Below, one piece after another: positions 48,170-58,022 of a stretch of 64,000 bases of DNA. The number at the start of each line of letters is the position of its first letter. Position 1 is the first letter of the stretch. A program made the position numbers and the translations under genes. Origin of the DNA: Ferriphaselus amnicola (lineage in GTDB: Bacteria; Pseudomonadota; Gammaproteobacteria; Burkholderiales; Gallionellaceae); assembly GCF_000974685.2 (NCBI RefSeq), contig NZ_AP018738.1, forward strand, positions 1 to 64,000, read 5' to 3'. A model generated the notes under the pieces. It saw only the letters and a list, made by a program, of their open reading frames with translations, searched no databases and was not told the DNA's origin.

Positions 48170-49519
48170 ATGGATTTCCAAGCGTTTCCTACCGTTGGTT
48201 CAATTGCGCAAAGAACCTTGTTGCGAGGTGATTTGGATCTGACCGTTATGGTCGCAGCCAAGCTGATGAGCGAGCAAAAAGTTAGCTCCATTGCCATTGA
48301 ACACGGCGGAAAAAAACACATCTTTTCCATGGAGGATTTGCTTGAATTTGTCCATGCTGGCGGCGACCTTAATACGCCGCTGCATGAAACACCTATCCAT
48401 ATGATCGACTGTCTGTCCGAGGCGGAGCGGGTGCTGGTCGCCTTTGAGTTGATGGAACGGGCTGGTCGGCGTCACTTGGGCGTGACCGATCAAGCAGGCA
48501 ACCTAGTCGGCATCGTGACCTACAGCGACATTCTGCACTCGATCGACCCATCGGTACTAATGGAGCGAAAGACGGTAGGGGACATCGTCGCTCGATCCGC
48601 TCCCGTTATGTTCACGGCGGACTGGATATTGGAAGATGTGGCTCATCACATCAAGAAGCAAGAAGACTCCATCATCGTCGTCGAATCGGGTCGAGCGGTT
48701 GGCATCATTACCGCGCAAGACATCTTTGGCTTGGTCACGTCGGGGGCGGCCATGGATCAGTCACTTGCCTATTACATGACTAGTCCGGTAATTACCACAC
48801 CGGTTAATTTCTCCATCAGCAATGCGCTGTTGCAACTGCGTGAGTTCAACATCAAGCGAGCAATTGTGGTGGATGAGCAGGATCGAGTAGTCGGCGTGCT
48901 CAAGCAAAGTGAACTGGTTGGGTTCGCCTACGGCTCTTGGGTGAATCTGATTAAGAGTCATACTGCCGAGCTGCATGAGCTGGTCGAGATTTTGGAGCAG
49001 CGCACGCGTAGCCTCGAGAAATTGACGGTGACCGACGTGCTGACGGGCTTGGGTAATCGCCGGATGTTGCATTTGCGTATGCTCGAAGAGATCGAGCGGA
49101 TGCGGCGTTATGGAGGCGATGCATTTTCGCTGGTCATTCTCGACATTGACCGCTTTAAGCTCATTAACGATAAGCACGGCCACTTGATTGGTGATGAAAT
49201 ACTCAAAGTCATCGCCGGTATCATGGAGAGTTTGGTGCGGAAAACTGATACTGCAGTACGTTGGGGTGGTGAGGAGTTCGCTGTGCTGCTGGCAAATACT
49301 AAGTTAGTGGATGCTACGCTCTTTGCCAACAGGCTGCGGGAAATGGTTGAGCATCTCAGCTATCAGGATGATGTATCGGTTTCGATCAGCGCCGGTGTGG
49401 GTGAATATTCGGTCAATGAAGATGAGTCATCCTTTTTTCAGCGTGTCGATCGTGCGCTGTACCGTGCAAAGGCTCAAGGGCGAAACCTGGTTGAGGTGGA
49501 TGCAGGTATGGAATCCTGA
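48170..49519 (+). CDS. CBS-domain diguanylate cyclase
   Basis: The 449-aa protein has four CBS motifs in two Bateman modules (about 10-126 and 136-254), a short linker helix (about 262-286), and a C-terminal GGDEF domain with intact GGEEF (366-370) and an I-site RKTD (357-360) five residues upstream. It should make c-di-GMP with product inhibition, tuned by nucleotides bound to the CBS pairs. No membrane segment is present. The ATG at 48170 is preferred over an in-frame TTG at 48158. It follows the degenerate-receiver regulator, perhaps as an operon. Confidence 0.9.
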   Translation: MDFQAFPTVGSIAQRTLLRGDLDLTVMVAAKLMSEQKVSSIAIEHGGKKHIFSMEDLLEFVHAGGDLNTPLHETPIHMIDCLSEAERVLVAFELMERAGRRHLGVTDQAGNLVGIVTYSDILHSIDPSVLMERKTVGDIVARSAPVMFTADWILEDVAHHIKKQEDSIIVVESGRAVGIITAQDIFGLVTSGAAMDQSLAYYMTSPVITTPVNFSISNALLQLREFNIKRAIVVDEQDRVVGVLKQSELVGFAYGSWVNLIKSHTAELHELVEILEQRTRSLEKLTVTDVLTGLGNRRMLHLRMLEEIERMRRYGGDAFSLVILDIDRFKLINDKHGHLIGDEILKVIAGIMESLVRKTDTAVRWGGEEFAVLLANTKLVDATLFANRLREMVEHLSYQDDVSVSISAGVGEYSVNEDESSFFQRVDRALYRAKAQGRNLVEVDAGMES

Positions 49520-49618
49520 CGTCTGTTAAGCATTGGTGATGGCTTTTTCCGACAATAGACTTGTTGGCTGTTTTGTGAGACAAAGCGCAACCCAATCGCA
49601 TAGCCTCTGAGGATTAGC

Positions 49619-50467
49619 ATGTCGCGGCACTACACCCTGACCATCTCCTGCCCTGACCGCGCAGGCATCATTGCTGCCGTTTCCGGCTTTATCGCACAGC
49701 ATGGTGGCTTCATCGTTGAAGCGAGTTATCACACCGAGCACGAGGAGCAGCGCTTCTTCATGCGTCAAGAGGTCCGGGCGGACTCGTTGCCGTTCGATGC
49801 GGACGAGTTTTGTCGTCGCTTTGCGCCACTCGCCGCCGAATTTGGCATGGAATGGCAGCTTTCAGATTCCGCCATCAAGAAGCGGCTGGTAGTGCTGGTC
49901 AGCAAGCAGGATCATTGTCTGGACGACTTGCTGTACCGTTGGCGTAGCGGCGAGTTGCAGGTGGATATTCCCTGCGTCATCTCTAATCACGAGGATTTGC
50001 GCAGCTTTGTCGAATGGCACGGTATCCCGTTCATTCATGTGGACATGAGCGATAAGTCCGCCGCGTTCGAGCGTATTGCGGCGCTGTTCGAGGAGCATCG
50101 CGGCGATACGATGGTGCTGGCGCGCTTCATGCAAATTTTGCCGCCGTCGCTGTGTCAGCGCTTTCCTCGGCGCATCATCAACATCCACCACAGTTTTCTA
50201 CCATCCTTTGTGGGTGCCAAGCCTTACCATCAAGCGCACCAACGCGGCGTTAAACTCATCGGTGCGACCTGCCATTTCGTTACGGATGAGTTAGATGCGG
50301 GGCCGATCATTGAGCAAGATACCGTGCGCATCGACCACGGTGATACGGTGGACGATCTGGTGCGCTACGGTCGCGATATCGAGAAAACGGTGCTGTCGCG
50401 TGGCCTGCGTTACCACATCGAGGATAGGGTACTGGTCTGCGGTAACAAGACCATTGTGTTCAAATAA
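49619..50467 (+). CDS. purU: Formyltetrahydrofolate deformylase
   Basis: PurU hydrolyses 10-formyl-THF to THF and formate, balancing one-carbon pools. The 282-aa protein has an N-terminal ACT domain (about 1-85, YTLTISCPDRAGIIAAVSGF) and a formyltransferase-like domain with the catalytic region INIHHSFLPSFVGAKPYHQA and GATCHFVTDELDAGPII. It lies 100 bp after the cyclase gene and 79 bp before fbp. The glycine cleavage operon in the same window also feeds this one-carbon pool. Confidence 0.95.
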   Translation: MSRHYTLTISCPDRAGIIAAVSGFIAQHGGFIVEASYHTEHEEQRFFMRQEVRADSLPFDADEFCRRFAPLAAEFGMEWQLSDSAIKKRLVVLVSKQDHCLDDLLYRWRSGELQVDIPCVISNHEDLRSFVEWHGIPFIHVDMSDKSAAFERIAALFEEHRGDTMVLARFMQILPPSLCQRFPRRIINIHHSFLPSFVGAKPYHQAHQRGVKLIGATCHFVTDELDAGPIIEQDTVRIDHGDTVDDLVRYGRDIEKTVLSRGLRYHIEDRVLVCGNKTIVFK

Positions 50468-50545
50468 ACAAGGTTGTCATGGAGTGAGTGCCCGAAAACC
50501 TGTAAAATCGCGCAATCACAAAAAATTTTTACGAGGAGAAACAGC

Positions 50546-51535
50546 ATGGCCAAGAGTTTGCAAGAGTTTATCGTTGAAGAACAACGCCAGCATGGCGGCC
50601 CAGATATTTCCGCACTGATCTTTGAAATTGCTGATTCCTGCCGCAGGATCGCCGTTGCTGTGAATCGCGGCGCGCTGTCTGGTGTGATGGGCTACGCTGC
50701 TAGCGAGAACATTCAGGGTGAGACCCAGAAGAAACTGGATGTGATCACCAACGACATTTTCACCCACGATAACGAAATCACCGGCTTCTACGCTGGCTTG
50801 GCTTCTGAAGAAATGGATGATCCCTATGAAATCAGCGCAGGCATCCAGCGTGGCGACTATCTGCTGGTGTACGATCCCTTGGACGGCTCCTCCAACGTGG
50901 ACGTGAACATTTCTGTGGGTACCATCTTCTCGATCCTGAAGGCACCGAACAAGAACCCAGCCGTGGCTGACTTCCTGCAACCTGGTGTTCAGCAACTGTG
51001 CGGCGGCTATGCACTGTATGGTTCTTCCACCATGATGGTGCTGACCACGGGCCACGGCGTGAATGGCTTTACACTGGATGTCGAGACCGGCGAATTCGTG
51101 CTGACCAACCCCGGCATGATGATCCCAGCTGACACCGCTGAATTCGCGATCAATATGTCTAACCGCCGCTTCTGGGAAGCGCCCGTTCAGCGCTACGTCG
51201 AAGAATGTGTCAAGGGCAAGGATGGCGGTCGCGAGAAGAACTTCAATATGCGTTGGGTCGCATCCATGGTGGCGGAAGTTCACCGTATCCTGTGCCGTGG
51301 CGGTGTGTTCATGTACCCGTTCGACACCAAGGATCCGACCAAGGCTGGCAAGCTGCGCCTGATGTATGAAGCCAACCCGATGTCCTTCATCGTGGAACAA
51401 GCGGGCGGGGTGTCTTCCACCGGCCGTCAACGCATCATGGAAATCCAGCCGAACGGTTTGCACCAGCGCGTGCCAGTGATTCTGGGTTCTAAGAACGAGG
51501 TTGATCGCGTGGTTTCTTACCACCAAGGCGTTTAA
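50546..51535 (+). CDS. fbp: Fructose-1,6-bisphosphatase class I
   Basis: Fbp produces fructose-6-phosphate in gluconeogenesis and, in autotrophs, in the Calvin cycle. The 329-aa protein begins [18 protein letters not shown] at the ATG after a strong GAGGAG, and shows the metal/substrate block [20 protein letters not shown] and [23 protein letters not shown] longer frame from 50474 lacks a ribosome-binding site. A terminator follows. No Rubisco or phosphoribulokinase gene is in view, so the role cannot be narrowed. Confidence 0.96.
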   Translation: MAKSLQEFIVEEQRQHGGPDISALIFEIADSCRRIAVAVNRGALSGVMGYAASENIQGETQKKLDVITNDIFTHDNEITGFYAGLASEEMDDPYEISAGIQRGDYLLVYDPLDGSSNVDVNISVGTIFSILKAPNKNPAVADFLQPGVQQLCGGYALYGSSTMMVLTTGHGVNGFTLDVETGEFVLTNPGMMIPADTAEFAINMSNRRFWEAPVQRYVEECVKGKDGGREKNFNMRWVASMVAEVHRILCRGGVFMYPFDTKDPTKAGKLRLMYEANPMSFIVEQAGGVSSTGRQRIMEIQPNGLHQRVPVILGSKNEVDRVVSYHQGV

Positions 51536-51544
51536 CTCCGAACG

Positions 51545-51567
51545 CGCCCCCAGTTCGGGGGCGTTTT
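51545..51567 (+). terminator. Intrinsic terminator after fbp
   Basis: A 7-bp GC stem, CGCCCCC (51545-51551) with GGGGGCG (51557-51563), around a 5-base loop is followed by TTTT. It lies ten bases after the fbp stop. Confidence 0.8.
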
Positions 51568-51608
51568 CACGTCCAAAATATACAATCCGCGTAGCGGTTC
51601 GTTCGCCT

Positions 51609-51630
51609 CCTCGCCCGCTTGCGGGCGAGG
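51609..51630. repeat. GC-rich perfect hairpin upstream of purE
   Basis: CCTCGCCCGC (51609-51618) and GCGGGCGAGG (51621-51630) form a 10-bp perfect inverted repeat with a 2-base gap, ending 21 bases before the purE ATG. It has no T-run. It may be an intergenic repeat or affect purE translation by its closeness to the ribosome-binding site (GAGGAGAGGG). Confidence 0.7.
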
Positions 51631-51651
51631 ATAGAGGAGAGGGAAAGCAAC

Positions 51652-52143
51652 ATGAACAAGCCATTAGTTTCCATCATCATGGGTAGCGCCAATGACTGGG
51701 ATGTTATGCAGCAATCCGCTCAGGCCTTGAAGGATTTCGGTGTGGAGTATGACGCGCGCGTCATCTCTGCGCATCGCGCTCCCGATCTGCTGTTCTCCTA
51801 CATCAAGGAGATGTCCGACAGCGGTGTGCAGTGCTTCATCGCCGGTGCCGGTGCGGCAGCTCACTTGGCTGGCGTGATTGCCAGCAAGACCACCCTGCCG
51901 GTGCTGGGTGTGCCGATTCCATCCAAATATTTGAAAGGCATGGATTCACTGCTGTCCATCGTGCAGATGCCCAAGGGCATTCCAGTGGCCACGTTCGCGA
52001 TTGGCGAAGCGGGCGCGGCTAATGCCGGGCTGTTCGCTGTGTCCATGTTGGCGCTGAACGATGTTGTACTGGCCGACAAGCTGAAAGCCTACCGCCAAAA
52101 GCAAGCCGACCAGATTGCCTCGACGACTTTGCCTACCCTGTAA
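51652..52143 (+). CDS. purE: 5-(carboxyamino)imidazole ribonucleotide mutase
   Basis: PurE (class I) moves the carboxyl group of N5-CAIR to give CAIR in purine synthesis. The 163-aa protein starts [20 protein letters not shown] and has [16 protein letters not shown] and the [16 protein letters not shown] loop. GAGGAGAGGG precedes the ATG; a longer frame from 51619 crosses the hairpin. purC follows 55 bp on. purK, the usual partner, is not between them. Confidence 0.96.
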   Translation: MNKPLVSIIMGSANDWDVMQQSAQALKDFGVEYDARVISAHRAPDLLFSYIKEMSDSGVQCFIAGAGAAAHLAGVIASKTTLPVLGVPIPSKYLKGMDSLLSIVQMPKGIPVATFAIGEAGAANAGLFAVSMLALNDVVLADKLKAYRQKQADQIASTTLPTL

Positions 52144-52150
52144 CTTTCAC

Positions 52151-52178
52151 GCTCACCCGACGATTGTGCCGGGTGAGC
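52151..52178 (+). other. Intercistronic hairpin between purE and purC
   Basis: GCTCACCCG (52151-52159) pairs with CGGGTGAGC (52170-52178) over a 10-base loop. No T-run follows, so it is more likely an mRNA-stability or processing hairpin than a terminator. Confidence 0.6.
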
Positions 52179-52198
52179 GAATCACTACCGAGACCATC

Positions 52199-53080
52199 AT
52201 GTCCGCTCTACACGAATCCAACCTGACCAGCCTGAAGTTCCTGCATCGCGGCAAAGTGCGCGACCTCTACGAGGTAGATGACCAGCACCTGCTGATCGTG
52301 CAAACCGACCGTTTGTCCGCCTTCGATGTGATCTTGCCGGACCCAGTTCCCGGCAAGGGCGAAGTGCTGACCTCGCTGTCCAACTTCTGGTTCGCCAAGC
52401 TCGGCCACGTCATCCCCAACCATCTCTCCGGCATCGCGCCAGAAGACGTGGTTAAAACGGATGCTGACCGTGCTCAGGTCCAGGGACGCGCGTTCGTGGT
52501 TAAGCGCCTCAAGCCGCTGCCAGTCGAAGCCATTGTGCGCGGGTATCTGGTCGGCTCTGGCTGGAAGGATTACAAAAAGACCGGCGCGGTGTGCGGCATC
52601 GCCCTGCCGGCAGGCTTGCAGGAAGCGCAGAAGTTGCCGCAGCCGCTATTCACACCCTCGACCAAAGCCGCCGTGGGCGACCATGACGAGAATATCTCGT
52701 TCGACGAAGTAGTGAAGCTGCTCGGCGCGGCTCGTGCTGAAGAAGTGAAGGCGGCTACGCTGGCGCTCTACACTCAGGCAGCTGATTTTGCCCTGACTAA
52801 AGGCATCATCATCGCTGATACCAAGTTCGAATTCGGTACGGACGCGGCAGGTAAGATGTATCTGATTGACGAGGCGCTGACGCCAGACTCTTCCCGCTTT
52901 TGGCCTGCGGAGCAATACCAAGTAGGCAGCAACCCACCCAGCTACGATAAGCAATTCGTGCGCGACTGGCTAGAGTCCACTGGCTGGAATAAGCAACCGC
53001 CCGCACCCAATGCGCCATCTGATGTGCTGGAAAAGACCGCTGAGAAGTACAGCGAAGCACTGCAACGCCTGACCGCCTGA
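52199..53080 (+). CDS. purC: Phosphoribosylaminoimidazole-succinocarboxamide synthase
   Basis: PurC joins CAIR and aspartate to form SAICAR. The 293-aa product begins [20 protein letters not shown] and has [27 protein letters not shown] and the [15 protein letters not shown] block; it is the longer form found in many proteobacteria. The ATG at 52199 fits the family better than the frame start at 52115, which lies in purE. Its TGA overlaps the next ATG by one base. Confidence 0.96.
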   Translation: MSALHESNLTSLKFLHRGKVRDLYEVDDQHLLIVQTDRLSAFDVILPDPVPGKGEVLTSLSNFWFAKLGHVIPNHLSGIAPEDVVKTDADRAQVQGRAFVVKRLKPLPVEAIVRGYLVGSGWKDYKKTGAVCGIALPAGLQEAQKLPQPLFTPSTKAAVGDHDENISFDEVVKLLGAARAEEVKAATLALYTQAADFALTKGIIIADTKFEFGTDAAGKMYLIDEALTPDSSRFWPAEQYQVGSNPPSYDKQFVRDWLESTGWNKQPPAPNAPSDVLEKTAEKYSEALQRLTA

Positions 53081-53715
53081 TGACTGCACCCAGCCAGCTC
53101 ATCGAAGGCTTTCGCCGTTTCCGCGAACAGCATTTCGCGGAAGACGATGCGCTTTACCGGCAATTAGTGATTGACGGACAAACGCCCAAGACGCTGGTCG
53201 TTGCCTGTTGTGATTCCCGCGTTGACCCAGCGCTAGTGCTCGACTGCGCCCCAGGTGATTTGTTCGTCATTCGTAATGTGGCCAACTTGGTGCCGCCTGT
53301 AGAAACACGCTACGGCGGTCGTCATGGCACCAGTGCTGCTCTCGACTATGCCGTGCGAACATTAGGAGTCGAGCACATCATTGTCTTGGGACATGCTCAT
53401 TGTGGCGGCATTCGTGCGCTACTAATGGGCGGAGGTGGCCAAGCGCAGGAATCTTTTATCAATAGCTGGATGCGTTTGGCCGAAGATGCAAGGACGAGCG
53501 TCTTGCGCGATCTGCCGGATGCACCCTTAGAGGTGCAGCTCGAAGCCTGTGAGCAGCGTGCCATCTTGGGCTCACTCAATAATCTGATGACTTTCGATTG
53601 GATACGTGAGCGGGTAGAGCGTAGAACGCTGACCTTGCATGGCTGGTATTTCGACATAGAGCATGGGCGGTTATTGGAATATAATCAATCTACTCAAAGC
53701 TTTAATAATCTTTAA
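53080..53715 (+). CDS. can: Beta-class carbonic anhydrase
   Basis: This zinc enzyme interconverts CO2 and bicarbonate. The 211-aa protein has the zinc-ligand motif CxDSR (Cys43-Cys44-Asp-Ser-Arg) in VACCDSRVDP and the second ligand pair in LGHAHCGGIRAL. Length and ending are typical. Its ATG overlaps the purC stop by one base, so it is co-transcribed with purine genes; bicarbonate is a substrate in that pathway and in the AccC reaction. Confidence 0.95.
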   Translation: MTAPSQLIEGFRRFREQHFAEDDALYRQLVIDGQTPKTLVVACCDSRVDPALVLDCAPGDLFVIRNVANLVPPVETRYGGRHGTSAALDYAVRTLGVEHIIVLGHAHCGGIRALLMGGGGQAQESFINSWMRLAEDARTSVLRDLPDAPLEVQLEACEQRAILGSLNNLMTFDWIRERVERRTLTLHGWYFDIEHGRLLEYNQSTQSFNNL

Positions 53716-53916
53716 GTGGCTTAGTGGGCCTCCCTTTCACCAAAGCAGGTCCACAGAGCTTAGTTACATCCAGCGAGAACAGGAGTAACTCAGAGATACA
53801 TGGTGGCTAGTAATTTAGTCCGATTAATTACTAGAGTTCCTCTACCTCTTGTTCCTGATTTGGTTACAATGTCATCGGTAGCTTTCGATCTAAAACAACA
53901 CGTTTTGAGAGTAGAG

Positions 53917-54789
53917 ATGAGTGAAAATACGTCCGCTAATTTGAAAGTTTCAATCAAAAACCTGGAAGCCCTTCCTGCCATGCCTAGTGTGGTTCAGAGG
54001 ATTCTGTCTTTGCCGCTTGATACCGAAGAAGGCGAGCGGGATTTACTCAAGCTGATAGGCACCGATCCACAAATCTCTGCTCGGATCATTGGGTTGTCAA
54101 ACACTCCCATGTTCGGGGCCTCTAAAAAGGTCAGCTCGGTTTCCGATGCCGCTATGTTGCTGGGCATTACTCGGGTCAAATCTGTAGCAGTGGGGATTGC
54201 GGTCATGTCAACGCTGACACGGCATCCCATGGGCAAGCTAAAGGTTCAGGATCTGTGGTTGCATAGTATGGGAGTTGCCCTAGCGATGCGTGTATTGGCA
54301 CGTGCTATGCCGCTGCGCACTCGGCCCTTAGAAGATGAGATATTCCTTGCCGGCCTATTGCATGACATCGGGTTTCTGGTGCTGAACTACATTGATCCTA
54401 AACTGAGTGACGAATTACATGCCCGACTGGCTGAGAATCCAGAGAGTCCTGTTCAGGAGGTTGAGGCTGGGTTGCTAGAGCTTGGGCATGCCGAGATGGG
54501 AGCGCAGTTGGCTACTCACTGGGATTTGCCGGAAAACGTAGTTTCAGTATTGCGCTATCACCACTTACCAGCTGATGAAGGCTCTGACGTAGGTCAGCCC
54601 TTGGTTGGCTTGCTAAACCTCGCTGAAAAGCTGCTGCCAGCATTTGGTATCGCCGAGTTTGTTACGCCAGAGATTACCGAAGATGAATGGCTCTCATTTG
54701 GTATAGACCCGAGTCGTGCGGAGGATATTGCCTCTTTGATTCAGGAGCAAACTGAGCAAGCTAAAAAGATGGCCTCAAATTTTGGCTGA
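53917..54789 (+). CDS. HDOD domain signalling protein
   Basis: The protein from ATG 53917 (290 aa) is largely one HDOD domain: LEALPAMPSVVQRILSLPLD, DPQISARIIGLSNTPMFG, GLLHDIGFLVLNYID and LELGHAEMGAQLATHWDLP are typical. HDOD proteins lack the full HD catalytic set and are thought to act as regulatory scaffolds in signalling. An upstream in-frame ATG at 53800 would add 39 residues without family support, and its AGGAG is too far away. The 3' end overlaps the convergent DUF3426 gene by 15 bases. Confidence 0.85.
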   Translation: MSENTSANLKVSIKNLEALPAMPSVVQRILSLPLDTEEGERDLLKLIGTDPQISARIIGLSNTPMFGASKKVSSVSDAAMLLGITRVKSVAVGIAVMSTLTRHPMGKLKVQDLWLHSMGVALAMRVLARAMPLRTRPLEDEIFLAGLLHDIGFLVLNYIDPKLSDELHARLAENPESPVQEVEAGLLELGHAEMGAQLATHWDLPENVVSVLRYHHLPADEGSDVGQPLVGLLNLAEKLLPAFGIAEFVTPEITEDEWLSFGIDPSRAEDIASLIQEQTEQAKKMASNFG

Positions 54790-55659
54790 GCTGTGCGGAT
54801 AGAATAGCAATAGTTTATAGCCGACCGGTGCTAAGCCGTTGATGTCTAAAGGAGTGTGCACCTCAAGTATTTGGCCGGCCCCTATCCCCTTCTTCTCCTC
54901 CATCTCTGTAGGCAAGTAGTCCTCGGGCGCGAAGCTTCGACGGGCGATCACAGTGTCCTGTTGGTTAGTCAATGCCAGCTGCAGACTCGGATATGTCTGC
55001 GAAAAGTTGGCACGATTTCGAATCAGGGCGGAGAGCTCTATCTGATTACCCTTCCCTTCGATGGCCTCCAGACCCGAGGTTTCAAGTAGCAATAGCTCAG
55101 CTTGCTGCGGTAGCTCAATCGTACAGCCAGCAAGTTTGCAGTAAGTAGCGAATATGGGCTCAAGCATGGGCGCACGTGCTATTAGCACAACTCGGAAAGA
55201 GTACCCCAGTTGCAGTAGCAACATAAGCGACAAGCCCAATACTCCTGCAATCCACCAAGGAGAGTTGGAGTTGGCCAACGCAGGAATATCTGAAGGCGCC
55301 GGGGGAGGTTGTGTCTGAATCTCTAGCGCTGCCTCTGGCGGCGCTAATTGGGCAGAGGATGCGATATTGGGAGCTATTGTTGGCGAGATGGCCGTGATAG
55401 CAATATTTTCTGGAATGGCTTTGTTAGGCTGGATCGCGGAAGGCTGATTGGAGCCGTCCATCAGGGGAGACGATATGGCATCCTGTCCATCAGATGGCTC
55501 CTTCGGATGGTCAATATCGGCATTAGGAAAAAGCTGCTCGCGGGCATTGAACGCATGTTGGCATCGGCCACAACACACCAAGCCACGCCGAACATCAAGT
55601 TGTTCCTGATGAATGCGAAACCGTGTCTTGCAATGGGGACACTGGGTGATCCAGCTCAT
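54775..55659 (-). CDS. Zinc-ribbon, DUF3426 membrane protein
   Basis: The 294-aa protein from ATG 55659 has an N-terminal MJ0042-type zinc ribbon (Cys7, Cys10, Cys30, Cys33), a proline-rich low-complexity stretch (about 50-130), one membrane helix (about 135-157) and a C-terminal DUF3426 domain predicted outside the cytoplasm. Function is unknown. It sits next to prmA, a common betaproteobacterial pairing. The stop is 15 bases inside the convergent HDOD gene. Confidence 0.85.
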   Translation of the reverse strand: MSWITQCPHCKTRFRIHQEQLDVRRGLVCCGRCQHAFNAREQLFPNADIDHPKEPSDGQDAISSPLMDGSNQPSAIQPNKAIPENIAITAISPTIAPNIASSAQLAPPEAALEIQTQPPPAPSDIPALANSNSPWWIAGVLGLSLMLLLQLGYSFRVVLIARAPMLEPIFATYCKLAGCTIELPQQAELLLLETSGLEAIEGKGNQIELSALIRNRANFSQTYPSLQLALTNQQDTVIARRSFAPEDYLPTEMEEKKGIGAGQILEVHTPLDINGLAPVGYKLLLFYPHSSAKI

Positions 55660-55663
55660 GGTC

Positions 55664-56554
55664 TCAGCGCTTGCAGCCTGACAGGCGAGTCCAGCCGTCC
55701 TCGAATTCAGGCGGATCGAAGTCGAACCATGCACTGTATATCGCAATTACATCCGTCGCCTGCTCAGCCAATATTCCAGATAGGACAATTTGCCCACCGG
55801 ATTTCGTGGCAGCCGCTAACAGAGGTGCCAAAACTCGGAGAGGGTTAGTCAGAATGTTGGCGATGACCACGTCAAACTGTTCATTTGATGCGGAGTTGGG
55901 CAAGGAGAACGTCGCGGTGACATGATTGGCCATGGCGTTATCGTGGCTGGCTTGCACCGCCTGCGCATCCACGTCCACCCCGACGGCACTGCCCGCCCCG
56001 AGTTTGAGCGCGGCAATTGCTAAAATGCCAGACCCGCAACCATAATCGAGCACACTCTCTTGGCCCTTGATCTGCTTGTCCAGCCAGCGAAGACATAGGC
56101 GAGTAGTTGGGTGGCTACCGGTACCGAAAGCCAAGCCTGGATCCAAAGCGATGTTGATCGCCTGACTGTCCGTAGGCGAATGCCACGTAGGAACAATCCA
56201 AAGGCGTTCGGAAATGCGTATGGGATCGAACTGTGATTGAGTCAGGCGCACCCAGTCGTTGTCAGGTAGCGCGGCCATCGAAAACATCGGCAGCTCAACT
56301 AGACCGATGGCAGAGCAGGCACTGCGAAGCGCCGACTCCGCTTGAGCTGCACTATCGAACAGCGCCGTCACAAGATTGTGTTGCCAAACAGAGGTGGTTG
56401 GCTCACCCGGCTCACCGAATATCGCTTGCTCATCCGGCGTATCGGCATCCGCATCGAGCATATCCACTGATAAAGCGCCACTTTCCAGCAGCGCTTCACT
56501 CAGGGCTTCGGCATAACTGGCATCGGCATGAACCGTCAGCGTTTGCCAGGCCAT
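55664..56554 (-). CDS. prmA: Ribosomal protein L11 methyltransferase
   Basis: PrmA trimethylates ribosomal protein L11. The 296-aa protein has an N-terminal substrate-recognition domain (about 1-55), a linker, and a methyltransferase core with VLDYGCGSGILAIAALKLGA and VDVDAQAVQASHDNA, and the VVIANILTNPL motif. Its ATG overlaps the accC stop by one base; the DUF3426 gene follows 4 bases later. Confidence 0.95.
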   Translation of the reverse strand: MAWQTLTVHADASYAEALSEALLESGALSVDMLDADADTPDEQAIFGEPGEPTTSVWQHNLVTALFDSAAQAESALRSACSAIGLVELPMFSMAALPDNDWVRLTQSQFDPIRISERLWIVPTWHSPTDSQAINIALDPGLAFGTGSHPTTRLCLRWLDKQIKGQESVLDYGCGSGILAIAALKLGAGSAVGVDVDAQAVQASHDNAMANHVTATFSLPNSASNEQFDVVIANILTNPLRVLAPLLAAATKSGGQIVLSGILAEQATDVIAIYSAWFDFDPPEFEDGWTRLSGCKR

Positions 56555-57909
56555 TATTTGACCTTCGATTTCTCGGCCAGCTTGTGCTCAAGATAATGGA
56601 TGTTCGTACCGCCACGAATAAAGGCGGCATCTTGCAATAGCTCCTGATGTAGCGCGATATTAGTGTCGATACCCTCGACCGCCATTTCAGACAGAGCCGT
56701 ACGCATTCTTGCTAGTGCCTGTTCGCGAGTATCGCCGTAGGCGATCAGCTTGCCGATCATGGAATCGTAATTTGGCGGGACGAAATAATTTGCATATACA
56801 TGTGAATCAACGCGAATGCCAGGTCCGCCAGGAACGTGCCAAGTGGTGATGCGGCCTGGCGATGGGATGAATTTATACGGGTGCTCCGCATTGATGCGAC
56901 ACTCGATGGCGTGACCACGGAACTCAATGTCCTTTTGGCGGAAGCTAAGCTTCTCACCTGCGGCGATGCGAATCTGCTGCTGTACGATGTCAATGCCGGT
57001 AATCATTTCGCTGACCGGATGCTCAACCTGTACGCGAGTATTCATCTCGATGAAAAAGAAGTCTCCGTTCTCATACAGGAACTCGAACGTGCCCGCGCCT
57101 CGATAGCCGATTTTGCGACAAGCTTCTGCGCAGCGCTCACCGATCTTGTTGCGCAATCTCGGATTGAGCAGCGGGGCTGGAGCCTCTTCGATGATCTTTT
57201 GGTGGCGTCGCTGCATGGAGCAGTCGCGCTCACCCAAGTAAACGGCGTTGCCGTGCTGGTCTGCTAGGATCTGAATCTCGATGTGACGCGGATTTTCGAG
57301 GAATTTCTCCATGTAAACCATGGGATTATTGAAGGCGGCCTGAGCTTCCGTCTTGGTCATGGTTACCGCATTAAGCAGCGCTGCTTCCGTATGCACTACA
57401 CGCATACCGCGCCCGCCGCCGCCGCCTGCGGCCTTGATGATGACTGGGTAGCCGATGCTGCGAGCAATCTTGATGATCTCCGCTGGATCGTCAGGCAAAG
57501 CACCATCGACACCAGGGACGCAGGGAACGCCTGCTTTCTTCATGGCATTCTTGGCAGATACTTTATCCCCCATCAAGCGGATGGTTTCCGCGCGTGGGCC
57601 GATGAATACGAAGCCACTCTTTTCTACGCGCTCAGCAAAATCTGCATTCTCGGAGAGAAATCCATAACCGGGGTGGATCGCTTGAGCATCAGTGACTTCG
57701 GCGGCGCTGATAATGGCTGGGATGCTGAGGTAGCTTTGTCCCGAAGGGGCGGGGCCAATACACACCGATTCGTCGGCTAGCTTGACGTATTTTGCATCAG
57801 CATCGGCTTCGGAGTGAACCGCAACGGTTTTGATACCCATTTCGCGACATGCGCGCTGAATGCGCAGTGCGATTTCGCCTCGATTGGCAATCAGTACTTT
57901 CTCAAACAT
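56554..57909 (-). CDS. accC: Acetyl-CoA carboxylase, biotin carboxylase subunit
   Basis: AccC carboxylates biotin on AccB with ATP and bicarbonate, the first step of fatty-acid synthesis. From ATG 57909 ([20 protein letters not shown]) it is 451 aa, the family length, with the ATP-grasp glycine-rich [14 protein letters not shown], the [20 protein letters not shown] block and the [13 protein letters not shown] end region. The frame stays open upstream through an in-frame ATG at 58020, two bases after the accB stop, which would add a 37-residue MFEK...PEPVP segment whose first four residues repeat. Which start is used is unclear. Confidence 0.93.
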   Translation of the reverse strand: MFEKVLIANRGEIALRIQRACREMGIKTVAVHSEADADAKYVKLADESVCIGPAPSGQSYLSIPAIISAAEVTDAQAIHPGYGFLSENADFAERVEKSGFVFIGPRAETIRLMGDKVSAKNAMKKAGVPCVPGVDGALPDDPAEIIKIARSIGYPVIIKAAGGGGGRGMRVVHTEAALLNAVTMTKTEAQAAFNNPMVYMEKFLENPRHIEIQILADQHGNAVYLGERDCSMQRRHQKIIEEAPAPLLNPRLRNKIGERCAEACRKIGYRGAGTFEFLYENGDFFFIEMNTRVQVEHPVSEMITGIDIVQQQIRIAAGEKLSFRQKDIEFRGHAIECRINAEHPYKFIPSPGRITTWHVPGGPGIRVDSHVYANYFVPPNYDSMIGKLIAYGDTREQALARMRTALSEMAVEGIDTNIALHQELLQDAAFIRGGTNIHYLEHKLAEKSKVK

Positions 57910-58022
57910 TGGGACTGGTTCAGGCTTGGCGGCAGCGGCAGCACGCAAAATCGTGCGCTTCAACACGCTGCCCTGAGCACCGTCATCGGCGGCTTGAAGA
58001 GCGGGGGTCTTTTCAAACATGA

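Noticed and set aside
50516-51664. 382-codon minus-strand open frame opposite fbp
   Set aside because: Antisense shadow of fbp, with no ribosome-binding site or recognisable motif; plus-strand fbp is intact.
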